Assembly: GCA_013203845.1 (NCBI GenBank)
Contig: JABMPE010000091.1
Location: 1 to 32,124 of the forward strand
Source: Rhodopirellula sp.
GTDB taxonomy: Bacteria > Planctomycetota > Planctomycetia > Planctomycetales > Planctomycetaceae
Length of the DNA: 32,124 nt
Direction: 5' to 3'
The notes under the pieces were generated by a model. The model was not told the DNA's origin. It searched no databases and saw nothing but the letters and a program-made list of their open reading frames with translations. A program made the translations under genes and the position numbers. Positions 17,666 to 26,113 of the stretch are shown in pieces (within the stretch, counting starts at the first letter, position 1; each line of letters opens with the position of its first letter).

Positions 17666-18754
17666 TCAGTCTGCAGATGTCTGAGATCGGGAATCGAGTG
17701 TCTGCTGCGCCAGCAGTACGGCGTCGTGGAGTTTCTGTTCCAGCAGACGGCGTGGCGGGAGTTCGGTCAGGTAGCGGGCGACGCGGATGCCGCTTTCGTC
17801 CAGACGCAGCAGTCGGACGTGTTCTTCGGATTTGTCGGCGCACAGGATCAAGCCCAGCGGTGCGTCTTCACCGGGGCACACTTCGTGCGTTTCCAGCCAC
17901 CGCAGATACAGTTCCATCTGCCCTTTGTCGGCCGCCTGAAACCGTCCCAGCTTCAGGTCGATGGCTACCAGTCGTCGCAGCCGGCGGTGATAGAACAGCA
18001 GGTCGAGGTAGTAATCCTCGCTGTCAATCGTGATCCGTTTCTGCCGAGCAACGAAGGCGAAGTCGGTCCCCATTTCGAGGATGAACGACTCCAGCTCACG
18101 CAAAATCGCCTGCTCGATGTCGCGTTCGTTGAAGGTTCCGGTCAGCCCCAGGAAGTCGAGGAAGTACGGATCGCGGAAAACCAGATCAGGAGTCAGCCGG
18201 TCCTCGTCCCGCAGAGCCGCCAGGTCCCGTTCGATCACCACCGTGGGCTTCTGGCTGATGGCCGTCCGCTCGAACAGGAGACCATCGATCTTCTGCCGCA
18301 GCGTCCGGACGCTCCACCGTTCGAGCCGGCACAACTCCGCGTAAAAGTCGCGTTTCAGCGAGTCGTCGAGCGGGATCAGCTCGATGAAATGGCTCCAGCT
18401 CAATTGTTGCGACAGCGCCGCAACAATTCGTTCTTCGGGGAAAAACTCCGCGAACGACATCATTCTCGACAGGCTTGCCCGGCTGAATCCTTTCCCGAAC
18501 TCCTCCGTCAATTGCGCAGACAGTGTCTGCGCAATCTCTTTCCCGTACTCGGCCCGCTCGTGGACGAGCACGTCTTCGCGAATCCGTTTCCCGACGTGCC
18601 AGTACAGCATGACCAGCGCCGAGTTCACGGTCGCGGCAACCTGTGTGCGCGATCGTTCGATCAACGTGCGCAGGTCCGTGACCAGCTTCTTTGGCGGCGC
18701 AGCGACAGCCCGGTTTTTGCGGGTCAGTTTTCGAGTTGCTTTCTTCTTTGCCAT
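17666..18754 (-). CDS. YhcG/DUF1016-family PDDEXK nuclease
   Basis: I take the ATG at 18754 (362 residues); an in-frame TTG at 18775 would add seven residues but has no better ribosome binding site. After a lysine/arginine-rich leader (residues 1-22), the N-terminal DUF1016 region runs through VNSALVMLYWHVGKRI, GKGFSRASLSRMMSFAEFFP and LSWSHFIELI. The C-terminal nuclease-fold domain contains FILEMGTDFAFVARQKRI, DYYLDLLFYHRRLRRLVAIDLK and GQMELYLRW, with D...DLK forming the PD-(D/E)xK-type core. The family is common in defence islands and next to restriction genes. Here it sits inside the BREX transcription unit, 34 bases after an orphan gene and 17 before pglY. It probably binds or cleaves DNA; its contribution to BREX is unknown. 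Confidence 0.88.
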   Translation of the reverse strand: MAKKKATRKLTRKNRAVAAPPKKLVTDLRTLIERSRTQVAATVNSALVMLYWHVGKRIREDVLVHERAEYGKEIAQTLSAQLTEEFGKGFSRASLSRMMSFAEFFPEERIVAALSQQLSWSHFIELIPLDDSLKRDFYAELCRLERWSVRTLRQKIDGLLFERTAISQKPTVVIERDLAALRDEDRLTPDLVFRDPYFLDFLGLTGTFNERDIEQAILRELESFILEMGTDFAFVARQKRITIDSEDYYLDLLFYHRRLRRLVAIDLKLGRFQAADKGQMELYLRWLETHEVCPGEDAPLGLILCADKSEEHVRLLRLDESGIRVARYLTELPPRRLLEQKLHDAVLLAQQTLDSRSQTSAD

Positions 18755-18788
18755 GAGCCCGATCTCTGATTTCAAGAGTTATTCAACG

Positions 18789-19601
18789 TCACTCTGCACC
18801 ATCGACCGACATTGACTCCCCTCCTGGCTCGCGCGGAGAAACCGGCTTTCTCCCTTTGCCCTTCGCTGGCGAAGGCACGGCCTCTGTCAGCGAAACAGGA
18901 CTGCCGTCTGTGAAGTATTCGTCGCCACGCTGTGGACGGTACGGAGTCGATTCAATTTCGGCAGATGTCCTCTTCAGAGAGTTCATCACGTAGCCAGGCA
19001 ACACCACCGGCCACGGACCGTCACCCTCAATGCCAAGACGCTCCCGAATCTTTTGACGGTCAAGGTCGTCAGCCCAGTCGGGATAAGCCTTCTTCAACTC
19101 ATCAAGCGTCACATCCGGAATCGACGGGTCAAGGAGTTTGATTCTGGCTTCTTCGTAGGCTCTCAACACGAACCCGGCGCAACTGAACCGCCAGCGAGTG
19201 ACTTCTTCCGTGTATGACTCGTATGCAGGGAGAATCACATATTCTCGGAGCATCAATGCCTTTCGAACCGGTTCCGATAGTCGCTCGCGGAGTTCTTGCT
19301 GAGCTTTCGCTTCCTTCATCCGGTCATCGACGAACACCTTGATCTGACGTCGTTTGTCGGGCGGCAAACCATCCGGATCAAGCAACGTCGTTCCCAGAGC
19401 GTGAATGCCCTGTGATGCTTCTCCAAGAGGTGGTCCCATTTCGGCAGTTTCAACCACCGACTCCGCAGCACTCACTGTCTGCTTGTTTTCAGTTCGGCAG
19501 AGAACCACATGTGCGACAAACGTCGAATCGGGTCCGTCGATCGCACCGACGTCGAATTCATGGACAGTCAGCGTGTCCTCACTCAGACGCCATGCGGGCA
19601 T
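18789..19601 (-). CDS. hypothetical BREX-embedded protein, 270 aa
   Basis: I do not recognise this family. The start is the ATG at 19601, three bases after the stop of the preceding gene. Residues about 1-50 look like a beta-rich domain, 85-125 are charged and helical, and a segment at about 136-150 reads RWRFSCAGFVLRAYE with a lone cysteine at residue 141, followed at about 200 by PWPVVLPGYVMNSLKR. The Cys-Ala-Gly-Phe-Val-x-x-Ala-Tyr pattern is reminiscent of NlpC/P60- or papain-like cysteine peptidases, but I cannot place the histidine and third residue, so this is only a hint. The C-terminal 40 residues are proline/serine/lysine-rich and probably disordered. Spacing shows it is translated with the two genes before it. 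Confidence 0.75.
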   Translation of the reverse strand: MPAWRLSEDTLTVHEFDVGAIDGPDSTFVAHVVLCRTENKQTVSAAESVVETAEMGPPLGEASQGIHALGTTLLDPDGLPPDKRRQIKVFVDDRMKEAKAQQELRERLSEPVRKALMLREYVILPAYESYTEEVTRWRFSCAGFVLRAYEEARIKLLDPSIPDVTLDELKKAYPDWADDLDRQKIRERLGIEGDGPWPVVLPGYVMNSLKRTSAEIESTPYRPQRGDEYFTDGSPVSLTEAVPSPAKGKGRKPVSPREPGGESMSVDGAE

Positions 19602-19604
19602 CGG

Positions 19605-20921
19605 TTAGCCTCCCAATGCCTTCGATGCCAGTTCGTCACACAGATGCAGGATTACCTCATCGGACGACGAATCAACTTCACCCCGCCGCTTTGCCACTTC
19701 ACGCAGACGTCGTTCAAAGAGGTCTCGAAACCATTCAATGCCAAGTCCTGCAATTCGGCCAACCAGTTGTTCGTGCTTTGCAGCCTTCAACAGAACCAGC
19801 GCGATGACGGCATGAATGACGGTCGAGGCGTGGTTCTTCTGCAGAATCAGACGAGGCGTCAGATAGTCCGACGCCAGATCAGTCAACCGGGACTCCAGGT
19901 GGTGAAACTCGCCCGGTTGCTGCCTCGTCAGCTTCTCAAGACGCCAACTGACGGCCTTCGCCAGTTCCAGTTCGATGACGCAGGAGAGGGTGTCAGTCTC
20001 GGTCGGGGCGAACAGTTCTGCGTACCGTTCGAAATCGTCCGGAGCCATGTTCAGAGCGAGCTTGCGTATGGCCGAGCCAACTGCGGTCTCAAGCTCCTCG
20101 TTATCAGTGAATCGGTGCGTCGTGCAGAACTCGAACAGCGCTCGAACCAGACGTGGACGCTGTTCGTCGTTGAAGCCAGTCGTTTCGGCAACAAATACCG
20201 CTGTGAGACGCTCCTGAAACGGAGTTTCAAGGCGTTCAAGTCGCTCCAGAATCGCCTCTTCACACAGTTCCCAGTACTCGGTCTCTGAGGGACTCGGACG
20301 CTCTTTTTCGCTGAAGGCTGTGAACTCGGCGAATTGCACTGCGGTGATCGATTCATCCGAAGATTCTTCACCGCATTCGAGACGTTCAAGAATGGAGTCA
20401 GCATTCTGAACCCACTCGTCGCGTGCGACAGCCTGATGCTTAACGCTTTCTTCTGAAGCTGGCCGTGGCTCACGACGTGAGCCGAAATTCCATCCATAAA
20501 GTTCGGCAGCGATTCGCTCGAACTCGTTTTCTCCGGAAGTGCGAGGCTCGATGCATGCCTGACGATAACCTTTCCACTCTGGCGCACGAACGGCCTGCCA
20601 GTTGGCTACGAGTGCAGAAAGCAGCGTCGAATGTGCGTGCTCAGCCAAGTGCCCCTGAAACTCACTGATCCCTTCTGGTGACGTTCCTATGAACACCACA
20701 GCCGTTAACTCTGATTGCACGTCAGCATTGTCCAGCTTCACATATCCAGTGTTTGCAGGTGCTTGGTGTCCGTACATCGAAAGGGACCTTGCCCCCTTTG
20801 AATTCGGAATTGAGTATGTCTGAAAGAATTCACGATCTTGCGGTCGCAAACTCATCTTCAACCCGGCCTTCTTTTTTGCTGCTGTCGCCAGTCGAGCCTT
20901 CTTTGCTGCTGTCGTCGACAT
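19605..20921 (-). CDS. hypothetical BREX-embedded protein, 438 aa
   Basis: This protein is unrecognised. It has an ATG at 20921, two bases after the stop of the 222-aa gene. Residues 1-24 form an alanine/lysine-rich leader (AAKKARLATAAKKK) of the kind seen on DNA-binding tails. A small beta-rich segment with the Thr-Gly-Tyr-Val-Lys-Leu and AVVFIGTSPEG stretches follows (about 55-85). The remainder (about 150-438) is acidic and almost entirely helical, with repeated ERLE/ERL segments such as SILERLECGEE and AILERLERLETP that could form a solenoid or coiled coil. No enzyme motif is visible. Its tight spacing with genes on both sides suggests a co-translated trio with a joint role in the BREX operon. 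Confidence 0.75.
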   Translation of the reverse strand: MSTTAAKKARLATAAKKKAGLKMSLRPQDREFFQTYSIPNSKGARSLSMYGHQAPANTGYVKLDNADVQSELTAVVFIGTSPEGISEFQGHLAEHAHSTLLSALVANWQAVRAPEWKGYRQACIEPRTSGENEFERIAAELYGWNFGSRREPRPASEESVKHQAVARDEWVQNADSILERLECGEESSDESITAVQFAEFTAFSEKERPSPSETEYWELCEEAILERLERLETPFQERLTAVFVAETTGFNDEQRPRLVRALFEFCTTHRFTDNEELETAVGSAIRKLALNMAPDDFERYAELFAPTETDTLSCVIELELAKAVSWRLEKLTRQQPGEFHHLESRLTDLASDYLTPRLILQKNHASTVIHAVIALVLLKAAKHEQLVGRIAGLGIEWFRDLFERRLREVAKRRGEVDSSSDEVILHLCDELASKALGG

Positions 20922-20923
20922 GC

Positions 20924-21592
20924 CTATTCAACCTCCCCAGCCACACTGCTACCAGGAATCCAGTTTCCGATGGACTCCTTCAGTGTCTGCAGTTTCCGTT
21001 CGGCCTTTTCTGCCTGTTCGATCAGGTAGCGGAGTTCACTGCTGGTAAGCGTTATTTCGACTTCCTGTGACTGCAGATTCTGCTGCTCGTACACCAGCTT
21101 CAACGTCGTCACAGGCACCATGCCTTCGATCTGATCCCTTCCCTCGTTGTAGACCGGGCGGGCGTCACAGATAAAAGCAGCCCCCTGGAATTCGTTGCCG
21201 ATGATATTTCGCAGCCGGGCCGCCTTCATCGAGCGGGCCAGTACGGGATAGTGCTGGATCAGAATTGGGAGTCGGCGTTTCAGGCCTTCGAACTGGTCGT
21301 CGGGGAATCGGTTGGCCGCATCCCCTGTGGCCCGTCGCCAACGATCGACGACAGCAATGACCTGGTCCAGAGATTCGGGCTCAAGGCTTTGCAGCGCCCG
21401 CAGGACCGCTTCACCCTGATCATCATCCTCGACAGCTTCGATGATCAGGCTCGTCATTGCTGAGTCCGACAGGAAACCAGTCTGTGTCTTCAGGGCTTCG
21501 CTGATCCGGGTGATCGATGCTTCCGGAATAAGGGCGATGGCGGTCAGGTCGGCGATCATCTGCCGCATTGCTTCTGCCTGTGGTTCTGCCAT
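20924..21592 (-). CDS. hypothetical BREX-embedded protein, 222 aa, possible COMM-like C-terminus
   Basis: The start is the ATG at 21592, with a GAGG ribosome binding site (minus strand, 21599-21602) at good spacing. The N-terminal half is helical and acidic. The C-terminal part (about 158-222) has two beta stretches, TTLKLVYEQQ and VEITLTSSELRYLIEQA, then a lysine-rich helix KAERKLQTLKESIGNW. This order of strands followed by a C-terminal helix recalls the eukaryotic COMM domain and its bacterial relatives, but I make the comparison by eye and hold it loosely. It is the first of three closely spaced unknown genes following pglX after a 105-base gap. No catalytic motif is visible, so an adaptor role is a guess. 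Confidence 0.72.
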   Translation of the reverse strand: MAEPQAEAMRQMIADLTAIALIPEASITRISEALKTQTGFLSDSAMTSLIIEAVEDDDQGEAVLRALQSLEPESLDQVIAVVDRWRRATGDAANRFPDDQFEGLKRRLPILIQHYPVLARSMKAARLRNIIGNEFQGAAFICDARPVYNEGRDQIEGMVPVTTLKLVYEQQNLQSQEVEITLTSSELRYLIEQAEKAERKLQTLKESIGNWIPGSSVAGEVE

Positions 21593-21665
21593 CGGGTGCC
21601 TCGGGTATCCTGTTTCTTATGTCTGGAGTTATTGATTGCTGTTTCTTCGCAGATTGTGCGGAATT

Positions 21666-21683
21666 CCTCCCGAATCCGGAAGG
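21666..21683 (-). other. small RNA hairpin between pglX and the next gene
   Basis: On the minus strand CCTTCCG, loop GATT, CGGGAGG form a 7-bp stem with one G-U pair, 15 bases after the pglX stop. No U-run follows, so it is not a standard terminator. It lies in the only gap larger than 100 bases inside the operon (21593-21697) and could be an mRNA processing, stability or attenuation element. Confidence 0.3.
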
Positions 21684-21697
21684 CTGGAGAGAAATAC

Positions 21698-24600
21698 CTA
21701 CTCCTCGGCTTCCGAAGCCTGCTTCTTTGCTGTTTTCTTGCGGGTTGCTTTCTTCCTGGTGGCTTTCTTTTTCGTCGTTTTCGGGGGTGTCCAGGCTTTG
21801 ATGTCTGCCGGGGTCAGGTTCAGGCTGCGGGCTTCTTCCTGGACGAAGCCCGCGAAGTAGTCGCTCATGGCCATGCCGTAGGTCGGGTCGATCTCGTTGT
21901 GCCACTGCTTCAGCCACGGCAGCAGCTCGACCAGGCAGGCCAGCAGCGGGATCAGACGCGGGTCCTCTTTGCCGCCCTGACGGTCTCGGACATCCATGTA
22001 CCAGGCACTGATCGCCGTCGTCTGCTGCAGGTGGTCGTAGCCCGCCCAGCAGATCATTAAAGACCCGTCCTCGGCGTGACAGTGAGGGAAGCTGATCCAG
22101 CGTTCCTTCGGCACGTCCAGCTTGCCTCGTAGAGACCAGTAACGGGCTCCGCCAGTCGAGATGAAATCCGTAGAGGCGTACTTGGGTGGGACTGCAATCT
22201 CTGGATTCTCGGGGACAGCTTCCAGTTGTGTGACGAGGTTCTGGTGCTTCTCGTCGGTTGCCGCTGCCTTGCGGACGGCTCGGGCGAGGTCGCGTTTGGC
22301 CTTCAGGACAGTTTCCTGGCCGTTGTGCACGGCTGTGGCGGTCGCGATGTGCTTTCCTTCGATCTTCATGGCGAGCAACTGTGTGGCCACGTCCTCGGCA
22401 TTTCGGGAGTCATCGATCTCCGGCGAATCCGGCAGCACTTCTTTGAGGCAGTGGCAGGCAGCCAGCAGCGACTTTCGCACGTTGGCGATGGCCGCCAGTT
22501 CCTGGGTGAACTGCTGGCCCAGCTCCTCTTCGCGACGTTTCATGGCTTCCCGGAGTTCTGTGCGCTGTCGCTCCAGTTCGTCCTCTTCGCGCTGCAGTTC
22601 CCAGGTTTCTTCCCACTGTTCGCGTTTGCGGAGTCCGGTGGCGTTGTATCGGAGTACCGGTAGCAGGGGGACGTGTTCGCCAGCGACGAGTTCCTCGACG
22701 AGTCGCTGGACGTGGAAGGCCGGGTCGTCGCGGTAGACCTCGGCGACTTCCATGAACTGTGCGTCCTTCGCCGCGACGTCGGCCAGTTTCGTAACGGATA
22801 CGAGCTGGATGTCCGCCAGCGGCAAGACGCTAGCCGCCGGTGATTGCTCTGCCCCGGACCCGCAATTAGCGCCTTGCAGCTCACGCATCCGCCCGTCGAA
22901 GTCGAAGTAGCTTTCCAGGCGATCCAGCAGCCACGACTTCAGCGCGCGTTCGACCTGCGAGTCCCACGGTTCGGTGTTCCAGCGGCGTTTGTATTCGGGC
23001 TGTTCGACGAGGGCGATCTGGGGATTGGTTTCGATCACCTCGATCCGCCGCTCAACGAGCCGTTTGTAATCGTCGGGCCAGTGGTCGGGCAGTTCGGTGA
23101 TGGGCGTGCTGCCGTGCCGCTCGAACCAAGTTGTCTGGACACCGCCCGCGACCAGCTTGCGGGCCAGCACGATTTCGAAGGCTCGTTCGCCAAGCTTGAG
23201 TGGCGGCGGCTCACTTAGTGCAAAATTTCCGTCGATGAGTCCGTATAGCCGGTAGCACTCCCAGTCGAGTTCTTCTTGAACTGCGACCATTCGATCGATG
23301 GTAGCGACCATCACTGTCTGCGAAGTTGCCAACATTTCCCGAGTTGGGATTGTTGATCGAAAGATTCTTGCTGGAAACTGCCGTTGGCGTTCCTGAGACA
23401 ACTCGTCCAGCAGTCGTCCAAACTCAACAGGACGCACGTCTGGAAGTGGAAACTCCTTGTACTTGGTTGCGTTCCGTTCCAGTCGTACTTCCCATCGTTC
23501 CTCGCCAGCGCCGCTTACCTGACGATGGACCTCTCGTTCCCATAGTGCCGTGAGTGACGAATTCAAGACCGCGAACAATCCCATTAGTTCGTCTTCATGT
23601 GAGTCAGCGGGAAGAATGATTGCTGGCGCAGGCCGATTGAAAACCTTCCCTCCTCTGTCAAGCACGAAGTGATTATGCGTGGCCTTGAAGGCAAACACGA
23701 TAGAGCGTCTGGCACGAAAACGGGCTGGAAAGAACATGGAATGGTCGGTCCAATCCAATCCTCGTTCTTCTATCGTTTGCCCGAAGTCTCGTCGCGCTTT
23801 TAGCGTCACGCGATGGTTCCAGAAATGCCGTGACAACGGGACGGGCAGCAGTGGGAGTTTTACAGCAGACGTCTGGTCGTATGGAAAAATGACGACAGCC
23901 ATTGGCTGGATCGCGAAGTCTCTGACGTCCTCACCCGTAACAATCGGAACGGTATAGCGAGACCAACCGTGAGTACGATCTGCACAATTCTCAATTACGA
24001 AGGCGGGGTCTTCCCCGGTATGAGTCGTACGTCCAATCGCCGTTGTTAGTGGACCAAGTCTCTGCGTAGTGCTGTTCCCCATCTGCGTCTTAAGTTCAGC
24101 GGCGCCGCCACCACCGATTGACCAAGGATGCGTAGCGAGCGAATCGCGCGACATGTCAACGACCGAGATGTACTCGTCTTCTGCTCCGGGGCAATCAGTC
24201 CAATTCAAAATCGCTGTCCAGACTCTTCCCGCTGCGAGGTTGGATGGTGATGGCGACTCCCCCTTGATCCCCATCACCAATCTCACGTCACTTCGTACGG
24301 GGCTCCTTGCTCGCCCAAACAGGATCACCGTTGGCGTGGCATGCCCGGGCGGCTGTAGGAATCGCGTATCAACGACCGCAGTTAGGTCAACGCGAGGCAG
24401 AAACTCTTCGACCAACTTCGAGCCAAACTCATTATTCATGAAACTGTTGGCCGTGATCTGACCCGTATATCCGCCCCGCGTAGCTACTCGATAGATTTGC
24501 TCCATGAACGGTGCTGCCAAGGAATATTGTTTGTGACAAGACCTGAAACGATTGCGGTACCGCTGATTCAGCTCTGCATCGTTCGGCACGATGTACGGTG

Positions 24601-25750
24601 GGTTGGCGACAACCGCGTGGTACATTCTAGGTCGTAGCATTCTCTTCAGGCTTGGCAGGTCTTCGCTTTGATAGGCGTGCTCGCAATCAGAGTCGCCGCC
24701 AGTCAACTCCCATTCGAAGACTTGCTGGCCCTCGGTCGCAGACATTCGGACGGGGGCATGAAGTAGCGAATCACCGCAGGCCAGGTTCATCTTGAACTGT
24801 GGACTGTCCAGCAAACGTGTTACTTCACAGGTTCGCAACGCCGCCAGCAGCAGCCGAAACCTCGCGATCGCAATCGCAAACGGGTTGATATCCACTCCGT
24901 GAATCGACGAGAGCGTCCGCTGCACCAGCTCGCGAATGTTGGTCCCCGGCTCCTCACGGTTCCAGCGGTCGAGGATTCTGGGGAAGGAGCCCAGCAGAAA
25001 GTGACCACTACCGCAGGCTGGATCGATCATCTTGAACCCGGCCAGACCGAACTCATCCAACGCCGGATCGAGGGTGCGGTCGAGAATAAATTCTTCGACG
25101 AACTCCGGTGTCTGCAGCAGCGCGTACTTCTTGCGGGCGGCTTCCGACAGGTCCTGATACAGGTCGCCCAGGAAGCGGGTATTCCAGTCGGGATCGGAGA
25201 AGTCATGCACCAGTTGCCCGGTGCCGGCATCGATCTTCTGGAAGAACGTCAGCACCTCACCGGCGGCATCCGGTCCCAGCCAGTTGGGCAGCGCGTTCAG
25301 CGGGTTGTGTTCCCCGAACACGTCCGCCGTCGCCGGCAGCTTCGCCAGCCCGGCAAACACGTCGAGAAAGTAGTCACGGTTCGAGTGTTTCGGATGCTGC
25401 GAGAAATAGACTTCATGCTCATCCCGCGCGCGACTGAGCCGGCTGCTGGCAGGATTGTCCACGTCCTGCGGCCCACTGATCCTCGGCGGATCAACCAGCC
25501 CGTTGTCTTCCAGAAACCGGGCAAACACCGCACTGAGCACCCACGCTGCCGCGACCTGCGTGATGAAGTCATCGACCCACTGCTGGAGCGTCTGCGCGGT
25601 GCGTTCGGACTTCTTCGCCTTGTCATACTCCGCGCGCAGCCACTGGCGCACCTCAGGCACGTCATCCGAGTCACTGCGTTCGAGCAGATCAGCTTCCAGC
25701 CGCTTGAGCAGCGACTGCAGGTCAGACAGCAGAGCAATACGGTCAATCAT
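21698..25750 (-). CDS. pglX: PglX, adenine-specific DNA methyltransferase of type 2 BREX
   Basis: This 1350-residue protein has methyltransferase motif I MIDPACGSGHFLLGSF (about 241-256), a DINPFAIAIARFRL segment (motif II/III region, about 287-300) and catalytic motif IV NPPY at 383-386. The opening (MIDRIALLSDLQSLLKRLE) and length fit type 2 BREX PglX. It is expected to transfer methyl groups from S-adenosylmethionine to adenine in one strand of a non-palindromic site, marking host DNA. A coiled-coil region rich in E/R (about 1085-1130) follows the target-recognition part, and the last 28 residues are a lysine/threonine/alanine-rich tail ending SEAEE. The start lies 6 bases after the toxin stop, with no separate ribosome binding site, suggesting translational coupling. 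The stretch at about 23230-24700 is less GC-rich than its flanks. Confidence 0.93.
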   Translation of the reverse strand: MIDRIALLSDLQSLLKRLEADLLERSDSDDVPEVRQWLRAEYDKAKKSERTAQTLQQWVDDFITQVAAAWVLSAVFARFLEDNGLVDPPRISGPQDVDNPASSRLSRARDEHEVYFSQHPKHSNRDYFLDVFAGLAKLPATADVFGEHNPLNALPNWLGPDAAGEVLTFFQKIDAGTGQLVHDFSDPDWNTRFLGDLYQDLSEAARKKYALLQTPEFVEEFILDRTLDPALDEFGLAGFKMIDPACGSGHFLLGSFPRILDRWNREEPGTNIRELVQRTLSSIHGVDINPFAIAIARFRLLLAALRTCEVTRLLDSPQFKMNLACGDSLLHAPVRMSATEGQQVFEWELTGGDSDCEHAYQSEDLPSLKRMLRPRMYHAVVANPPYIVPNDAELNQRYRNRFRSCHKQYSLAAPFMEQIYRVATRGGYTGQITANSFMNNEFGSKLVEEFLPRVDLTAVVDTRFLQPPGHATPTVILFGRARSPVRSDVRLVMGIKGESPSPSNLAAGRVWTAILNWTDCPGAEDEYISVVDMSRDSLATHPWSIGGGGAAELKTQMGNSTTQRLGPLTTAIGRTTHTGEDPAFVIENCADRTHGWSRYTVPIVTGEDVRDFAIQPMAVVIFPYDQTSAVKLPLLPVPLSRHFWNHRVTLKARRDFGQTIEERGLDWTDHSMFFPARFRARRSIVFAFKATHNHFVLDRGGKVFNRPAPAIILPADSHEDELMGLFAVLNSSLTALWEREVHRQVSGAGEERWEVRLERNATKYKEFPLPDVRPVEFGRLLDELSQERQRQFPARIFRSTIPTREMLATSQTVMVATIDRMVAVQEELDWECYRLYGLIDGNFALSEPPPLKLGERAFEIVLARKLVAGGVQTTWFERHGSTPITELPDHWPDDYKRLVERRIEVIETNPQIALVEQPEYKRRWNTEPWDSQVERALKSWLLDRLESYFDFDGRMRELQGANCGSGAEQSPAASVLPLADIQLVSVTKLADVAAKDAQFMEVAEVYRDDPAFHVQRLVEELVAGEHVPLLPVLRYNATGLRKREQWEETWELQREEDELERQRTELREAMKRREEELGQQFTQELAAIANVRKSLLAACHCLKEVLPDSPEIDDSRNAEDVATQLLAMKIEGKHIATATAVHNGQETVLKAKRDLARAVRKAAATDEKHQNLVTQLEAVPENPEIAVPPKYASTDFISTGGARYWSLRGKLDVPKERWISFPHCHAEDGSLMICWAGYDHLQQTTAISAWYMDVRDRQGGKEDPRLIPLLACLVELLPWLKQWHNEIDPTYGMAMSDYFAGFVQEEARSLNLTPADIKAWTPPKTTKKKATRKKATRKKTAKKQASEAEE

Positions 25751-25756
25751 GGTGGC

Positions 25757-26113
25757 TCAATTGGTTGTCAGGCCGAGGGTGTGTTTCAAAGCTGCGTCCA
25801 CCGGTTCCATGTCCGGCAGGTGACCGATCGTGCGATCAAGCTCGGAGTCCAGAACGGTTACGAGATTGTCCGTCATGATGACCGAGTCCATCCGCAGTCC
25901 CATTTGCTGCCCTTCGGCAGAGCGTTGTTTCACAGCAACGCGGCTGGTGTGTCCGGACCGAGCCAGATTGCTGGTGATCATCGCTACGATCGACTGACTC
26001 AGCCCTGTGCCGAGTCCGTCCGCCTGAACGACAATCGCCGGCCGGCGCTTCGCCGTTCGCAGATTCGAGTCGGGATACAGAACGAGTACGACATCGCCAC
26101 GTTTATTCTTCAT
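25757..26113 (-). CDS. MazF/PemK-family toxin (endoribonuclease)
   Basis: From the ATG at 26113 the protein has 118 residues; an ATG at 26122 would add three. It matches the MazF/PemK family: first strand KRGDVVLVLYP, then AKRRPAIVVQAD, SIVAMITSN, and a C-terminal helix EPVDAALKHTLGL. The RxxxxVV...RP..V pattern and a size of about 115 residues are typical of these mRNA interferases. The start overlaps the antitoxin gene by 11 bases. The pair lies in the same orientation between pglW and pglX, so its expression is tied to the BREX operon. It may stabilise the locus by addiction or act as an abortive backup when the system is disturbed; both ideas are inference. Confidence 0.88.
   Translation of the reverse strand: MKNKRGDVVLVLYPDSNLRTAKRRPAIVVQADGLGTGLSQSIVAMITSNLARSGHTSRVAVKQRSAEGQQMGLRMDSVIMTDNLVTVLDSELDRTIGHLPDMEPVDAALKHTLGLTTN

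Noticed and set aside
17649..17843. N-terminal extension of pglY into yhcG
   Set aside because: Arginine-rich shadow of the yhcG 3' end; the ATG at 17648 starts right at the conserved protein beginning.
17726..18769. 347-codon plus-strand open frame antisense to the YhcG nuclease gene
   Set aside because: Mirrors the whole yhcG frame and has no recognisable domain.
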